Part shown: positions 21,344-29,679 of the stretch, piece after piece
Layout: every line of letters starts with the position of its first letter
Position numbering within the stretch: the first letter of the stretch is position 1
The notes under the pieces: generated by a model
What the model saw: only the letters and a program-made list of their open reading frames with translations
What the model was told of the DNA's origin: nothing
The model's database searches: none
DNA from: Candidatus Tritonobacter lacicola
Lineage (GTDB): Bacteria > Auribacterota > Tritonobacteria > Tritonobacterales > Tritonobacteraceae
Assembly: GCA_030765135.1 (NCBI GenBank)
Contig: JAVCDC010000130.1
Location: forward strand, 1 to 32,296
Length of the DNA stretch: 32,296 nt
Reading direction: 5' to 3'
Position numbers and translations under genes: made by a program

Positions 21344-22912
21344 GTGAAGAGATGGGAATGGATTCTGGTCATCTCCCTGACCCTCGGGGCGCTGGCCCTC
21401 TATAGCTTCGACCTGGACTCGTACAGGTACTCCTATGTCGGGGACGAGTGGGGTTTCTACGCTATGGCCGGGGATATCGCCCGCGGAAAGGGGGTGAGCC
21501 TGGCCGACATGTTCTCCGAGGACGGCGTCTACGGCGACGGGCCGAAGATGGACTCCTACTACCAGGCCGCCGTGATGAAGCTTGCCGGCGTGAATAATTT
21601 CGGGTTCCGCTTCAGCTCGGTCCTGGCGGCGGCGGCTTCCCTGCTGCCATTCTACGTGTTTCTCCGGCTGGCGTTCTCCCCGGGGGCGGCGGCGGCGGGA
21701 ACATTCTGCCTCTGCTTCTCCCATTATTTCATGGCCTGGGCCCACAACGGGCATAATGACAACCATGTTATCTTCCCGATGGTTTTATCCCTCTGCCTCT
21801 TCGCCCTGGCGCACAGGCGCGGGAGCCGCTGTCTCTTTGCTCTGTGCGGCCTCGCCACCGCGTCGAGCTTCTATACCTACTACACCGCGAGGCTCACCCT
21901 GGTCCTGGTCGTTCTCATGTTTTTAATCTGGAGGCCGGCCCGGCGCTATTTCCTGCTCTTTATACTCGTGTTCGCCGTAGCCGTCGTCCCCCTGCTCATG
22001 AACGGCCCGGAGAAGTTGTGGGGCGACGTGAGCGGGAGATGGTTCGGCCACGATGACTGGAGGGTCGACAACCAGGCGAAGAAGGTGGCGGGCCATATGC
22101 TCCTCTCTCTCGCCTGCCCCGTTACTTTCGAAGGCTGGGGCCACGGCTACTTTGTGGCGGGGTCGCTCTTCGATCCGGTTACGACAGCGTTGTTCGTCGC
22201 CGGCCTCGTCTATTCCCTCTTTCGCCTTTTCGCCGGGAGGGCGCCGGGATCGGCCCGGCGGGCCTCCCTATTCCTCCTGCTGGGATACTGCGTTTCCGCG
22301 GTTATCGTGGGTGCGACCACCCCCTATCCCAGGCTGTCGGTTACCAGGCAGCTTGTCCTTGTCCCCCTTGTTTGCGCGTTTGCCGGTGTCGGCGCCGTCA
22401 TGGCGGCGGCGCTGACGGGCCGGCTGCCGAAGCACGGCAGGTCCGCGCTCTTGGCGCTCGCGGCGGCCGCGGGAGGCTGCATTATCTGGCTGAACCTGCA
22501 CAGGCTCTACGTCGAGATGCCGGAGAAGAACGGGCTCCATCCCCTGTGCCTCGCGACCAAATATGTCCGGGAAAACAGGGGGGATATGAGGTACTATTAT
22601 ATTCTCCCGGAAGGCGTCTCGTTCTGGGCCGGGTTTCAGCTTGAGGCGTACGGCTTGTCCGGCAGGGTTACTGTATGTAAACCGGGTGACGTTATCGACG
22701 ACCCGTCGTGTGTCGCCCCTCACTGTGAGGTCATCGTGTGCGCCGTGAAGGCTGAAGAGGTCCGGGAGGTGATGGAGCGTCTGCAGGAGCGCTTTTACAC
22801 CTGCGGGCCGAGGGTCATAGAGGGACCCCGGGGAGGGCCCTGGAGGATGTGGGGGATTGCGGATATCCATCTTATCTCGATCGGGAAAGGCCGTCCGGCA
22901 GGGGAGACTTGA
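21344..22912 (+). CDS. GT-C-type polytopic membrane glycosyltransferase (GT39/ArnT-like)
   Basis: 522 aa from GTG 21344. The first span (about 7-25) is followed by the acidic loop SYVGDEWGFYAMAGDIARGK (about 30-49), in which the DE pair corresponds to the catalytic acidic residues of polyprenyl-phosphate-sugar transferases. About ten spans follow up to near residue 390. A C-terminal soluble domain of about 120 residues (from ATKYVRENRGDMRYYYILPE) is of the type found in this family. It probably transfers a lipid-linked sugar on the outer face of the inner membrane; the acceptor is unknown. The next gene starts five bases after its stop. Confidence 0.8.
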   Translation: MKRWEWILVISLTLGALALYSFDLDSYRYSYVGDEWGFYAMAGDIARGKGVSLADMFSEDGVYGDGPKMDSYYQAAVMKLAGVNNFGFRFSSVLAAAASLLPFYVFLRLAFSPGAAAAGTFCLCFSHYFMAWAHNGHNDNHVIFPMVLSLCLFALAHRRGSRCLFALCGLATASSFYTYYTARLTLVLVVLMFLIWRPARRYFLLFILVFAVAVVPLLMNGPEKLWGDVSGRWFGHDDWRVDNQAKKVAGHMLLSLACPVTFEGWGHGYFVAGSLFDPVTTALFVAGLVYSLFRLFAGRAPGSARRASLFLLLGYCVSAVIVGATTPYPRLSVTRQLVLVPLVCAFAGVGAVMAAALTGRLPKHGRSALLALAAAAGGCIIWLNLHRLYVEMPEKNGLHPLCLATKYVRENRGDMRYYYILPEGVSFWAGFQLEAYGLSGRVTVCKPGDVIDDPSCVAPHCEVIVCAVKAEEVREVMERLQERFYTCGPRVIEGPRGGPWRMWGIADIHLISIGKGRPAGET

Positions 22913-22917
22913 GCCGG

Positions 22918-23883
22918 ATGAAAGATGGGGACACCGTGAGCTTATTTCCCGCTGCGGGCGCCGCCTGCGAGCGCGTCTCGGTCGTCATCCCCGCCCGGAA
23001 CTCCTCCGGTGCGCTCGGTGAGACCCTGCTCTCCCTCAGGCGGCAGACCGTGAGGCCCTTCGAGATAATCGTCGTGGATGATAAATCCGAAGACGCGACG
23101 GCGGAGGAGGCGGCCCGGCACGCCGATAAGGTGCTGAAGGCGGAGATGAAGGGCGGCCCCGCCCGTGCCAGGAACATGGGGTTGATGAGCGCCTCGGGCG
23201 ATATAGTTGCCTTCACCGATTCGGACTGCGTGCCCGCTGCCGACTGGATAGAGAAGATAATAGAGAATTTTTACCGCAACGATGCCGACGCACTGATGGG
23301 GAAGACCGTAGTCCCGCCGAGCACTTTCCTGGGGGATTGCATCTCCTCTCTGGGGTTCCCTGCGGGGGGAGGACTCGGCTTCGAGTGCGTCTGGCCCGTC
23401 GATGAGGACGGTTACACCGTCAGCCTCTCGACCTGCAACTGCGCGCTTCGAAGGGAGTCCTTCGAACGCTTCGGTGTCTTCGACGAGGACTTCCCGACGG
23501 CAGCGGGGGAGGATACCGTATTTGCCCGTAATTTGAGGGCGCTCGGGGGCAGGATAAGGTTCTGCCCGGATATGGAGCTGGAGCACTCCCCGATGACGTC
23601 TATGGCAACCTTCGTCCGCCGGCAGTACGAGAGGGGGATCGGCAATTACTTCATAAAGAGAAAGCTGGGGAGGGTGATGCCGCTCATCGGGCTGCGCTTC
23701 TGGTCGACGAAGAACATGATACTGAAGAGGCTGAAAGACCCCGGTTTGCCCGTAATACTTTGTCTTCTTGTCGCTGCTTTTTTCCTGCAGCAGCTGGGCT
23801 TCCTCAGGGCCTGCCTTCGCTACGGCGCGAGGCCGGGAGTTAGGCAGGGAGCGGCCCCCGAAAAAAGTAAGGAGGTGGCATGA
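22918..23883 (+). CDS. Family 2 glycosyltransferase
   Basis: 321 aa from ATG 22918; a longer in-frame ATG at 22849 overlaps the previous gene and lacks a motif. The GT-A fold starts with VSVVIPARNSSGALGETLLS. Nucleotide-binding acidic residues are in EIIVVDDKS, and the DxD-like metal site is in FTDSDCVPA. The ED box is at PTAAGEDTVFARNLRALG. A single membrane span or re-entrant helix lies near the C-terminus (about 275-292, VILCLLVAAFFLQQLGFL). It probably makes a polyprenyl-phosphate-linked sugar or extends a glycan used by the adjacent membrane transferases. It overlaps the next gene by four bases (ATGA). Confidence 0.88.
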   Translation: MKDGDTVSLFPAAGAACERVSVVIPARNSSGALGETLLSLRRQTVRPFEIIVVDDKSEDATAEEAARHADKVLKAEMKGGPARARNMGLMSASGDIVAFTDSDCVPAADWIEKIIENFYRNDADALMGKTVVPPSTFLGDCISSLGFPAGGGLGFECVWPVDEDGYTVSLSTCNCALRRESFERFGVFDEDFPTAAGEDTVFARNLRALGGRIRFCPDMELEHSPMTSMATFVRRQYERGIGNYFIKRKLGRVMPLIGLRFWSTKNMILKRLKDPGLPVILCLLVAAFFLQQLGFLRACLRYGARPGVRQGAAPEKSKEVA

Positions 23884-24449
23884 TGTTTAAGGGAGCACTG
23901 GTCGTCGCCGTATCAGTTTTGTTGCTGAACCATCCGGGCGCAGCCGATGAGATCGATGGCGTTAACGTTCCCGGATCCATCCCCTCCGGCAAAGTGAAGC
24001 TGCTCCTGAACGGGGCCGGCTATCGCCGCTATGACAGGATGGTCAGGGTCTATATAGGGAGCCTCTACCTTATGAAAAAGAGCAGTGATTCCCGAAGCAT
24101 CATAGAGACGGACGAGCCCATGGCGATCAGGCTGCAAATCACTTCAGACATGATCACGGACAAGAAGATGGCCGACGCGACACGCGAGTCGTTCACGCAC
24201 ACCACCGAGGTGAAGTTCACCGCCATCGAGGAAAGGGTGGCCAAGTTCATCTCCGTTTTCGATGAGGCGATAAAGAAAAACGACGTGTACGAGCTCGTCT
24301 ACGAGCCGGGAAAGGGCGTGAGCGCCTCAAAAAACGGGGCTCTCAAGGTGACAATACCGGGCCTGGATTTCAAAAAGGCATTGTTCGGCATATGGCTCTC
24401 CGACGAACCTGTAGATGCAAAGCTGAAAGTGGAAATGCTCGGCAGGTAG
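23880..24449 (+). CDS. Secreted chalcone-isomerase-like protein
   Basis: 189 aa with an N-terminal signal peptide (ALVVAVSVLLLNHPGAADE). The mature part is the bacterial chalcone-isomerase-like domain, recognised by LLLNGAGYRRYDRMVRVYIG and SLYLMKK. Later parts include the helix EERVAKFISVFDEAIKK and the strand FGIWLSDEPVD. The bacterial homologues have no settled enzymatic role and are periplasmic or lipoprotein-like. GGAGG is four bases before ATG 23880, and the start overlaps the stop of the glycosyltransferase. An alternative ATG lies three bases on. It ends eight bases before the miniature element at 24457. Confidence 0.88.
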   Translation: MMFKGALVVAVSVLLLNHPGAADEIDGVNVPGSIPSGKVKLLLNGAGYRRYDRMVRVYIGSLYLMKKSSDSRSIIETDEPMAIRLQITSDMITDKKMADATRESFTHTTEVKFTAIEERVAKFISVFDEAIKKNDVYELVYEPGKGVSASKNGALKVTIPGLDFKKALFGIWLSDEPVDAKLKVEMLGR

Positions 24450-24456
24450 ACAAAAC

Positions 24457-24688
24457 AAGGGACACCTTATGTAACTTACTGTATCACAGTATTTAGTAAA
24501 TAAATTCCGCCTGTTATGAAAGGGGGTGTTAACATGCCTAGAAAACTTTCAGAGAACACTTTTACGGGTTGGGGGTCGATTTAAGAGGCGCGGAAGAGGT
24601 CGGAAGCTTAAATGGTCAAACTGATCGGCCGATAGTTTTATTTATTTATTATAGCTTGCAACATAGGTAGTTGCGAAAGGTGTCCCTT
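24457..24688. mobile_element. 232-bp miniature element with inverted repeats (RAYT/IS200-like remnant)
   Basis: AAGGGACACCTT at 24457-24468 is inverted exactly at 24677-24688. Just inside each end is a small hairpin: ACTGT/ACAGT at 24478-24490 on the left and GCAAC/GTTGC at 24658-24674 on the right. Subterminal hairpins and the lack of target duplication suit elements moved by Y1 tyrosine (IS200/REP-associated) transposases. A 16-codon frame (24534-24584) begins MPRK, as many such transposases do, but stops at once. The element is therefore non-autonomous. Its right end supplies the ribosome binding site of the next gene. Confidence 0.65.
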
Positions 24689-24689
24689 T

Positions 24690-26306
24690 ATGTTGAGCGG
24701 AAGAGCGAGGATGGTCCTCCTCCTCGGGGGGCTCTTTGTTTTCTATCTGGTTCCGCACGTTATCAGCCGCTGTCCCCTCTCACCGGACGAGCTCGATTTC
24801 GACTACTTCTCCTCGCTCCTCGCGGGCGAGGGGAGGTTGTCCTTTCAGCCCCGCGGCGACCTTCTTTTCGGGTTAAAGGGGTTTGTGCCCAGGGACTTCA
24901 CGTATAATTACCGGGGAGAGGCCGTCCCGTGGGGCCCTCCGGGCTTCATCGTTCTCGCCGCGCTGGTCAAGTCGACGTTTTCTGAGTTGGGAGCCGTCGC
25001 TCTCAATCCCCTCCTGGGAGTCCTCGCAGTTTACCTGTGTTACCGACTTTGCTATTTCGTCATGAAAGACGATGGGCGGGCTTTCGGCGCTGCCCTTCTC
25101 CTGGGGACGATGCCGGCGTTTATACACTTCAACAACTTCTTCGTTGCGGATATCCTGAGCGTGGCAATTTTCCTTGGCGCCTGCTGTTCCCTGGTGCGGG
25201 CGACGGAGGAGGGCCGCTGCCTGCACTATCTCCTCTTTGGCACTTTTTGCGGCCTCCTTATCTGGGTGAGATACACGAACCTCATCCTCATACTTCCCAT
25301 GTTGGTTTACGTTTTTGCCGGGAGGGGGAGGGTACGCGCCCTGCCGCTTATCGCTGCCGCCGTTCTGGCCTGCGTTATTGCGGGGGCCTTCCTCATCTAT
25401 TGCAGGGAGCTGTACGGGAATTTCTTCGCCGTAGGCTATTCCAGCGAGAAGTTCGCTCAGCGGGCCACGGAGGCGGCGCGGCAATCGAGCGCGATCGGCA
25501 AGCTTCTCGCATGGTACAGGTTCCGCCCTTGGGAGATTTTCAGCCACCTGATCTTTATTCCCGTGTCGTTCTCCATCGCTTTTCCCCCGTTCATACTGGC
25601 TGTTCTAGCCGTGTTCACGGACTTGAAACGGGGGCGTGGAAGGGCTTTCTACCTGTCGTACCTGGTGCTCTTCCTGCTTTTGCTGCTTCTCTTCGGCAAT
25701 TACAGGGTGTACGGCTTCGAGGAGCGCCACATGACCCTTCAGTCGTCTTTCCTGCGGTACTCCCTTCCGTTCCTGATTTTCCTGCCGCTGCTGGCGGTTA
25801 AGTCCCTCGGCGCCATCGGGGGCGGGCGCGGCGGAATTATTCTCCTTGTCGCTGCTTTTAACCTTCTCGTTGCTGTCTTCGGCCCTTTCGGCGTCGCCGA
25901 TACGGTCGGAGGGCGGGCGTATTTTTCCAGGGCCGCGCGCTTTATCGTCGATTCGACGCCCGATAACGCGGTTATCATTACATCCTACTGGGGAAAGACG
26001 ATATTCCCAGAGAGGATGGTCTTCAGCCGGGCGGGCAGGCTCCGGCCCGAAGAGGTGGACGGGGTTATCTGCGCAGTGGCCGGGAGCGGGTCCGTCCCTT
26101 ATTATGTCGATCATCCATCCGACAGGGGGCTCTTCAAGCACCTAAGGAGGAACTACGACCTGGACGAGGTAACCGGGCCCGCCGATCTTCCGTGGTTTAT
26201 GCGCAAGGGCAGGCTGCCCCGGGAGCTCTACCCGGTGAGGCTCTTCAGGATCGGGAGCTTCGAGGAAAGAGAAATGCCCTCGGCAGGCTGCGGCGGGCTC
26301 TTTTAA
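24690..26306 (+). CDS. GT-C-type polytopic membrane protein (putative glycosyltransferase)
   Basis: 538 aa. The first span (about 8-25) is followed by SRCPLSPDELDFDYFSSLLA (about 26-45), where the acidic residues fit the catalytic loop of GT-C enzymes. About ten spans run to near residue 400 (for example LILILPMLVYVFAG, LVLFLLLLLLFGNYRV), with a C-terminal soluble part that contains NAVIITSYWGKTIFP. The second such enzyme in the cluster, it is only distantly similar to the one at 21344. AAAGGTG stands seven bases before ATG 24690 and belongs to the inverted repeat of the preceding element. Substrate unknown. Confidence 0.78.
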   Translation: MLSGRARMVLLLGGLFVFYLVPHVISRCPLSPDELDFDYFSSLLAGEGRLSFQPRGDLLFGLKGFVPRDFTYNYRGEAVPWGPPGFIVLAALVKSTFSELGAVALNPLLGVLAVYLCYRLCYFVMKDDGRAFGAALLLGTMPAFIHFNNFFVADILSVAIFLGACCSLVRATEEGRCLHYLLFGTFCGLLIWVRYTNLILILPMLVYVFAGRGRVRALPLIAAAVLACVIAGAFLIYCRELYGNFFAVGYSSEKFAQRATEAARQSSAIGKLLAWYRFRPWEIFSHLIFIPVSFSIAFPPFILAVLAVFTDLKRGRGRAFYLSYLVLFLLLLLLFGNYRVYGFEERHMTLQSSFLRYSLPFLIFLPLLAVKSLGAIGGGRGGIILLVAAFNLLVAVFGPFGVADTVGGRAYFSRAARFIVDSTPDNAVIITSYWGKTIFPERMVFSRAGRLRPEEVDGVICAVAGSGSVPYYVDHPSDRGLFKHLRRNYDLDEVTGPADLPWFMRKGRLPRELYPVRLFRIGSFEEREMPSAGCGGLF

Positions 26307-26366
26307 CCTAAAAGGGGTGTGTTGTTACACGGTGTATGTGGAATTGTTACCCGGGGGGCTTTTGAG

Positions 26367-26888
26367 ATGAAGGGGTGCCTGATCGTGCTGGACATGCTGA
26401 AAGGATTTTGCGAGGAGGGCAGGCCGCTCTATGTGGGGAAGATGATAAGAGATGTCGCCCCCTTCGTGCTCCGGCGGGTGAGGGAGTACGAACGGAACCG
26501 CGAGCCCATTATATTTGTTGCCGACAGCCATGATCCGGACGACGAGGAGTTCAGGATGTTCCCGCCCCACTGCGTGCGGGGGAGCGATGAGGCGGAGATT
26601 ATAGACGAGCTGCGGCCCGCGGCAAAAAGACACAAGATAGTGCTCAAGAAGCGCTACAGCGCCTTCTTCGGCACGACCCTCGAAAACGCCCTCGATGGGA
26701 TTAAGCCTGATGTCGTCGAGGTTGTGGGCGTCTGCACTAATATCTGTGTCTTATACACTGTCGAAGAGCTGAGAAACAGGGATTATCGCGTCGTCGTCCC
26801 CCGCAAAGGGGTTGCCACCTTCGACAAGAGGGCGCACGACTTCGCCCTGGATCAAATGGAGTCCGTCCTCGGCGCCGAGATCGTGTAG
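26367..26888 (+). CDS. Isochorismatase-family cysteine hydrolase, nicotinamidase-like
   Basis: 173 aa. All features of nicotinamidase-type amidases are visible. The catalytic triad is Asp9 in VLDMLKGF, Lys94 or Lys95 in VLKKRYSAFFGT, and Cys127 in GVCTNICVLY. Metal ligands are Asp53 and His55 (ADSHDP) and His68 (FPPHCVRG). Nicotinamidase (nicotinamide to nicotinate for NAD salvage) is therefore a good guess, though other amide substrates remain possible. ATG 26367 is chosen as start because homology begins there; an in-frame TTG at 26319 would add 16 unrelated residues. The ribosome binding site is poor. Confidence 0.87.
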   Translation: MKGCLIVLDMLKGFCEEGRPLYVGKMIRDVAPFVLRRVREYERNREPIIFVADSHDPDDEEFRMFPPHCVRGSDEAEIIDELRPAAKRHKIVLKKRYSAFFGTTLENALDGIKPDVVEVVGVCTNICVLYTVEELRNRDYRVVVPRKGVATFDKRAHDFALDQMESVLGAEIV

Positions 26889-26980
26889 GCAGTAATTCTC
26901 CGGGCTATGGCGGGTTTTTTCAGGGTTTTCATGTATTTCTTTTTACACGATAAATAATACTTTTTCATTGAAGGGCGGTA

Positions 26981-28093
26981 TTAACCTGTCTCCCCCGTTA
27001 TTTTTCCCGTGAGGGCGTCCCTGAGCTTGTAGAGGAAGCCCCCGAGGCCGATGGCGTCGAAGAGGCAGCTCTCCATGCAGCAGAAGCACGAGATGCACTT
27101 CCGCCTGTCGAGGACGGGCCCGTCGTCCCAGGAGATGGCTTTCACGGGGCAGACCTCCAGGCACGCCCTGCATTTCGTGCACCGCCGGGAGTCGAAGGCC
27201 GGTTTCGCCCGGAGGAGGGGGAAGACGAACCGGTTTATCAGCGAACCTATGATTCCCCCTGCGAACGTCTGCGGCATCCTGAATCCGTCTATTACCTCGA
27301 GGGGCCCGTCTATCTCTATCTTCGATACATCGATTTCTCCCAGCCCCCTCTCGCCGGCGATCCTGAGCATCGGGATGTCCCTCGGTTTAACCCCCATCAT
27401 GCTGGCCATGACTGCGTCGAGGGCGACGGCGTTGTCGGAGGCCAGTATCTTTCCCGCCTCTATGAGCCCCCCTCCCGAGGGGCCCTTCCCGTCCATGCAC
27501 ACGATGGCGTCCATGACGGAGATGTCGGGCGGCCTGAGCTGGTAGATGTCCACAACCGCCTCGCTGAACTTGAGGAGGGCCGCCGCCTTCGCGTGCAGCA
27601 GCACTTTCTCGGCTCCGATGATGAAACCGTAGGAGTTTTTCACTGCCCCGGTGATCATGGTCAGGGCGTGGGTCTTGAACTTGGGGACGGATATCAGTAT
27701 GTCGCATTCCGGGATCTGCCTGGATATAGTAATCCCGTTCAGGTATTTTGATTCGATACCGGCCTTGACCGGGTCCTTCCCCAGGTTGATGTAGCAGCCC
27801 CGCGCTGCCCCGATTATTCCGGATACACGGGCGCTCTTCTCGTTGTCGGCGTATCCGAGAATCCCGGGGTTGTCGCCCACCCACACCACGGCGCCTCTAT
27901 CCTTGAGATAGCCGACGATCGCCCCGACTACCGATGGGTGGGTGGTGACACCCTTTTCGGCTTTCCAGGGGCCGAGTATGTTGGGCTTGACGAGTACCTT
28001 CTTGCCCTCCCACTCAATGGGAAAGGCGTCGAGGATCTTCTCGATGACAGGTTTTACCCCTTCGTAAGTCGCCTTCCTTATTATGACCTTCAT
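26981..28093 (-). CDS. DUF362 protein with two [4Fe-4S] ferredoxin motifs
   Basis: 370 aa. The DUF362 domain (about 1-285) shows GKKVLVKPNILGPW, TTHPSVVGAIVGYLKDRGA and ISVPKFKTHALTMITGAVKN. A bacterial-type ferredoxin domain follows with CTKCRACLEVCP and CISCFCCMESC, giving two [4Fe-4S] clusters (about 305-350). Such proteins are common in anaerobes and are thought to transfer electrons, but no reaction is established. A GCCGCG/CGCGGC hairpin lies 12 bases upstream (28105-28125). No Shine-Dalgarno is evident. It lies downstream of the nitroreductase/HAD pair and is convergent with the nicotinamidase-like gene; no strong terminator is visible in the 92-base gap between them. Confidence 0.9.
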   Translation of the reverse strand: MKVIIRKATYEGVKPVIEKILDAFPIEWEGKKVLVKPNILGPWKAEKGVTTHPSVVGAIVGYLKDRGAVVWVGDNPGILGYADNEKSARVSGIIGAARGCYINLGKDPVKAGIESKYLNGITISRQIPECDILISVPKFKTHALTMITGAVKNSYGFIIGAEKVLLHAKAAALLKFSEAVVDIYQLRPPDISVMDAIVCMDGKGPSGGGLIEAGKILASDNAVALDAVMASMMGVKPRDIPMLRIAGERGLGEIDVSKIEIDGPLEVIDGFRMPQTFAGGIIGSLINRFVFPLLRAKPAFDSRRCTKCRACLEVCPVKAISWDDGPVLDRRKCISCFCCMESCLFDAIGLGGFLYKLRDALTGKITGETG

Positions 28094-28155
28094 TTTTCTA
28101 TGTTGCCGCGAAGGTTACACGCGGCTTCTGGTTTTAATTAAATATTGAACAGTGG

Positions 28156-28767
28156 TTATTGGCCTATCCGATTTATGAGGCAGTCTTCCCGCCTCTGCGG
28201 GGGGGCGGGGTGCGATTTCGGGTAGCCGAAGACAATGCCGGCGAGTATCCTGCTTCCCCGGGGGATCCCGAGTATCTTCCCGGCCTGCCTGTCCATGTTG
28301 AGGAGGGACGCGAAGCCGATCACGCAGCTCCCCAGGCCCATTGCCGTTGCCTCCAGCAGCATGTTCTCCGCGGCGTAGCCGAGGTCGGTTTCGGCGTGGT
28401 ATCCTTTCCTGTCCGCCACGGCGAGTACGAGGAGGGGGGCGCGGTAGAAGATGGGGTCGCCGGAGGTGGATGCGGCTCTCTCCCGCATCACGTCAACCAG
28501 CTTAGCGTCGCGTAATGTCCTCTTGAAAAGGCGGAGGACCGGCAGCCACCTTATCACCTTCCCGGCGCGCGCTATCGTCCGCATGGAGAGGTCCCGGATG
28601 AGGTTCCCGTCGGACACGACGATGTATCTCAGGGGCTGGTGGTTCAGGGCTGAGGGCGCCCATCTGGCCGCCTCCAGTATACGCGCAATCGCCTGCTCGG
28701 GGACAGGCTTCTCCTCGTAGGACCGTATGCTCCTGCGCTCCCTTATTATCTCCCGTATCTCTTTCAC
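28156..28767 (-). CDS. Nitroreductase-family FMN oxidoreductase
   Basis: 203 aa from GTG 28767, which overlaps the stop of the HAD gene by four bases (GTGA). An in-frame extension 210 bases upstream lies inside that gene and is rejected. Family motifs are IRERRSIRSYEEKPVPEQ (FMN phosphate-binding Arg residues), AARWAPSALNHQPLRYIVV, and the C-terminal AAENMLLEATAMGLGSCVIG with GIVFGYP near the end. These are small homodimeric flavoproteins that reduce quinones, nitro compounds or other acceptors with NAD(P)H. The natural substrate cannot be told. GGAAG lies about nine bases before the start. It is co-expressed with the phosphatase gene. Confidence 0.9.
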   Translation of the reverse strand: MKEIREIIRERRSIRSYEEKPVPEQAIARILEAARWAPSALNHQPLRYIVVSDGNLIRDLSMRTIARAGKVIRWLPVLRLFKRTLRDAKLVDVMRERAASTSGDPIFYRAPLLVLAVADRKGYHAETDLGYAAENMLLEATAMGLGSCVIGFASLLNMDRQAGKILGIPRGSRILAGIVFGYPKSHPAPPQRREDCLINRIGQ

Positions 28768-29264
28768 AGGTCGTCTTCCAGGACGAGGCCTTTGACCTCT
28801 TCTATGCGGGATATGTCCGTGGAGAGATGGAGCGTGCGGACGCCGAGGTCGCGCACATCGTTCACGTTCGACTCCCAGTCGTCCACCAGGAGAGCCTCCT
28901 CGGGCTTGATGGATATGCCGTCGTTCTCCAACAGGAGGTCGATTATCCTCGTGACGAGTTTCCCCTTCGAGTTCCACTCCATCTGTGGATATTTAAAGTA
29001 GTCGTAAATCTTGAAGCGATGCATGACCTCTGTTGTCGGCTCGGCATCGTTTTTGCTTGCCACCGAGAGGATTATTCCAGCTTCGGAGAGGGATGCCAGG
29101 AGCTCGCGGACGCCGCCCACCAGTTTAATCGTCCTGCCTATTGAATCGGCGAGCGTGTCGGGCGCTGTCTCCCGCAGGGGAGGCCTCAATATGGAGCAGT
29201 AGCCATCCTCCATCCTCCACAACGTCTCGTCAAGGTCGAAGATAACAAGCTTTATCTTGCTCAT
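28764..29264 (-). CDS. HAD-IIIC family phosphatase (MDP-1 / FkbH-like)
   Basis: 166 aa. HAD motif I is IFDLDETLWRMED (nucleophile Asp10, acid Asp12). Motif II is the serine region ILSVASKNDAEP. Lys is in EWNSKGKLV. Motif IV is LLVDDWESNVNDVRDLG. This pattern fits magnesium-dependent phosphatase-1 and the HAD-IIIC subclass. The substrate is unknown. ATG 29264 is favoured over GTG 29267 one codon before. Its stop overlaps the nitroreductase start, so the two make an operon. Confidence 0.87.
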   Translation of the reverse strand: MSKIKLVIFDLDETLWRMEDGYCSILRPPLRETAPDTLADSIGRTIKLVGGVRELLASLSEAGIILSVASKNDAEPTTEVMHRFKIYDYFKYPQMEWNSKGKLVTRIIDLLLENDGISIKPEEALLVDDWESNVNDVRDLGVRTLHLSTDISRIEEVKGLVLEDDL

Positions 29265-29405
29265 CACGAAAACAGGTTAACAAAAATATTGCGGTTGGCA
29301 TAGTCCGATCGAATTATAATTTTGCCTTCTGGGGTGGTGCTGTCGCGCGGCGCGTTTCCACTTTTCCCGGCTTGAAATCGGCGAGAAAAAAATGCTGTAA
29401 TCACC

Positions 29406-29434
29406 TTGACATTCTGAGTTCAATCCGGTATTGT
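29406..29434 (+). promoter_or_regulatory. Consensus sigma70 promoter for the small membrane-protein gene
   Basis: TTGACA (29406-29411) and TATTGT (29429-29434) are separated by exactly 17 bases. The start codon follows about 37 bases after the -10 element. The rest of the 207-base region upstream (29265-29405) shows no gene. Confidence 0.72.
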
Positions 29435-29471
29435 ATTTTTACAATTCAACACTGGGGAAGGAGGTATGGCC

Positions 29472-29597
29472 ATGCCTTGGGCTATAGCTGTCGCCTGCAA
29501 CGCGTTACAGATCATCTTTATCCTGCTCATCTTCTGGGGGATCATTATCCGCCTCAACCGGATCGAGCAGGCCCTGAAAAATATCAAGAAAGATTAG
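29472..29597 (+). CDS. Small single-span membrane protein, 41 aa
   Basis: The frame starts at ATG 29472, seven bases after a GGAGG (29460-29464); an ATG at 29466 is too close to it. The protein has a short N-terminus (MPWAIAVACNALQ), one hydrophobic span (about 13-29, IIFILLIFWGIIIRLN), and an amphipathic, positively charged end (RIEQALKNIKKD). A near-consensus sigma70 promoter lies upstream. A CGGGG/CCCCG hairpin after the stop (29603-29617) could be a weak terminator. Promoter, Shine-Dalgarno and topology together support a real gene. I do not recognise the family; it could be a regulator of a membrane complex or a small structural subunit. Confidence 0.7.
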   Translation: MPWAIAVACNALQIIFILLIFWGIIIRLNRIEQALKNIKKD

Positions 29598-29679
29598 CCG
29601 TCCGGGGTTCAGCCCCGTTGACAGCGGTCTTTCGTCAGTCCTGAGGGATTTCTCTGCCCCGGGCTCGTGCCTTCGCCCG

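Noticed and set aside
26889-26980. Bidirectional terminator between the convergent nicotinamidase-like and DUF362 genes
   Set aside because: A GGCGGG followed by a T-run is seen, but no stable stem longer than about four pairs could be drawn.
29265-29405. Promoter for the HAD/nitroreductase operon at the TATAAT-like sequence near 29315
   Set aside because: The -10 match is good, but no acceptable -35 lies 16-18 bases upstream on the minus strand.
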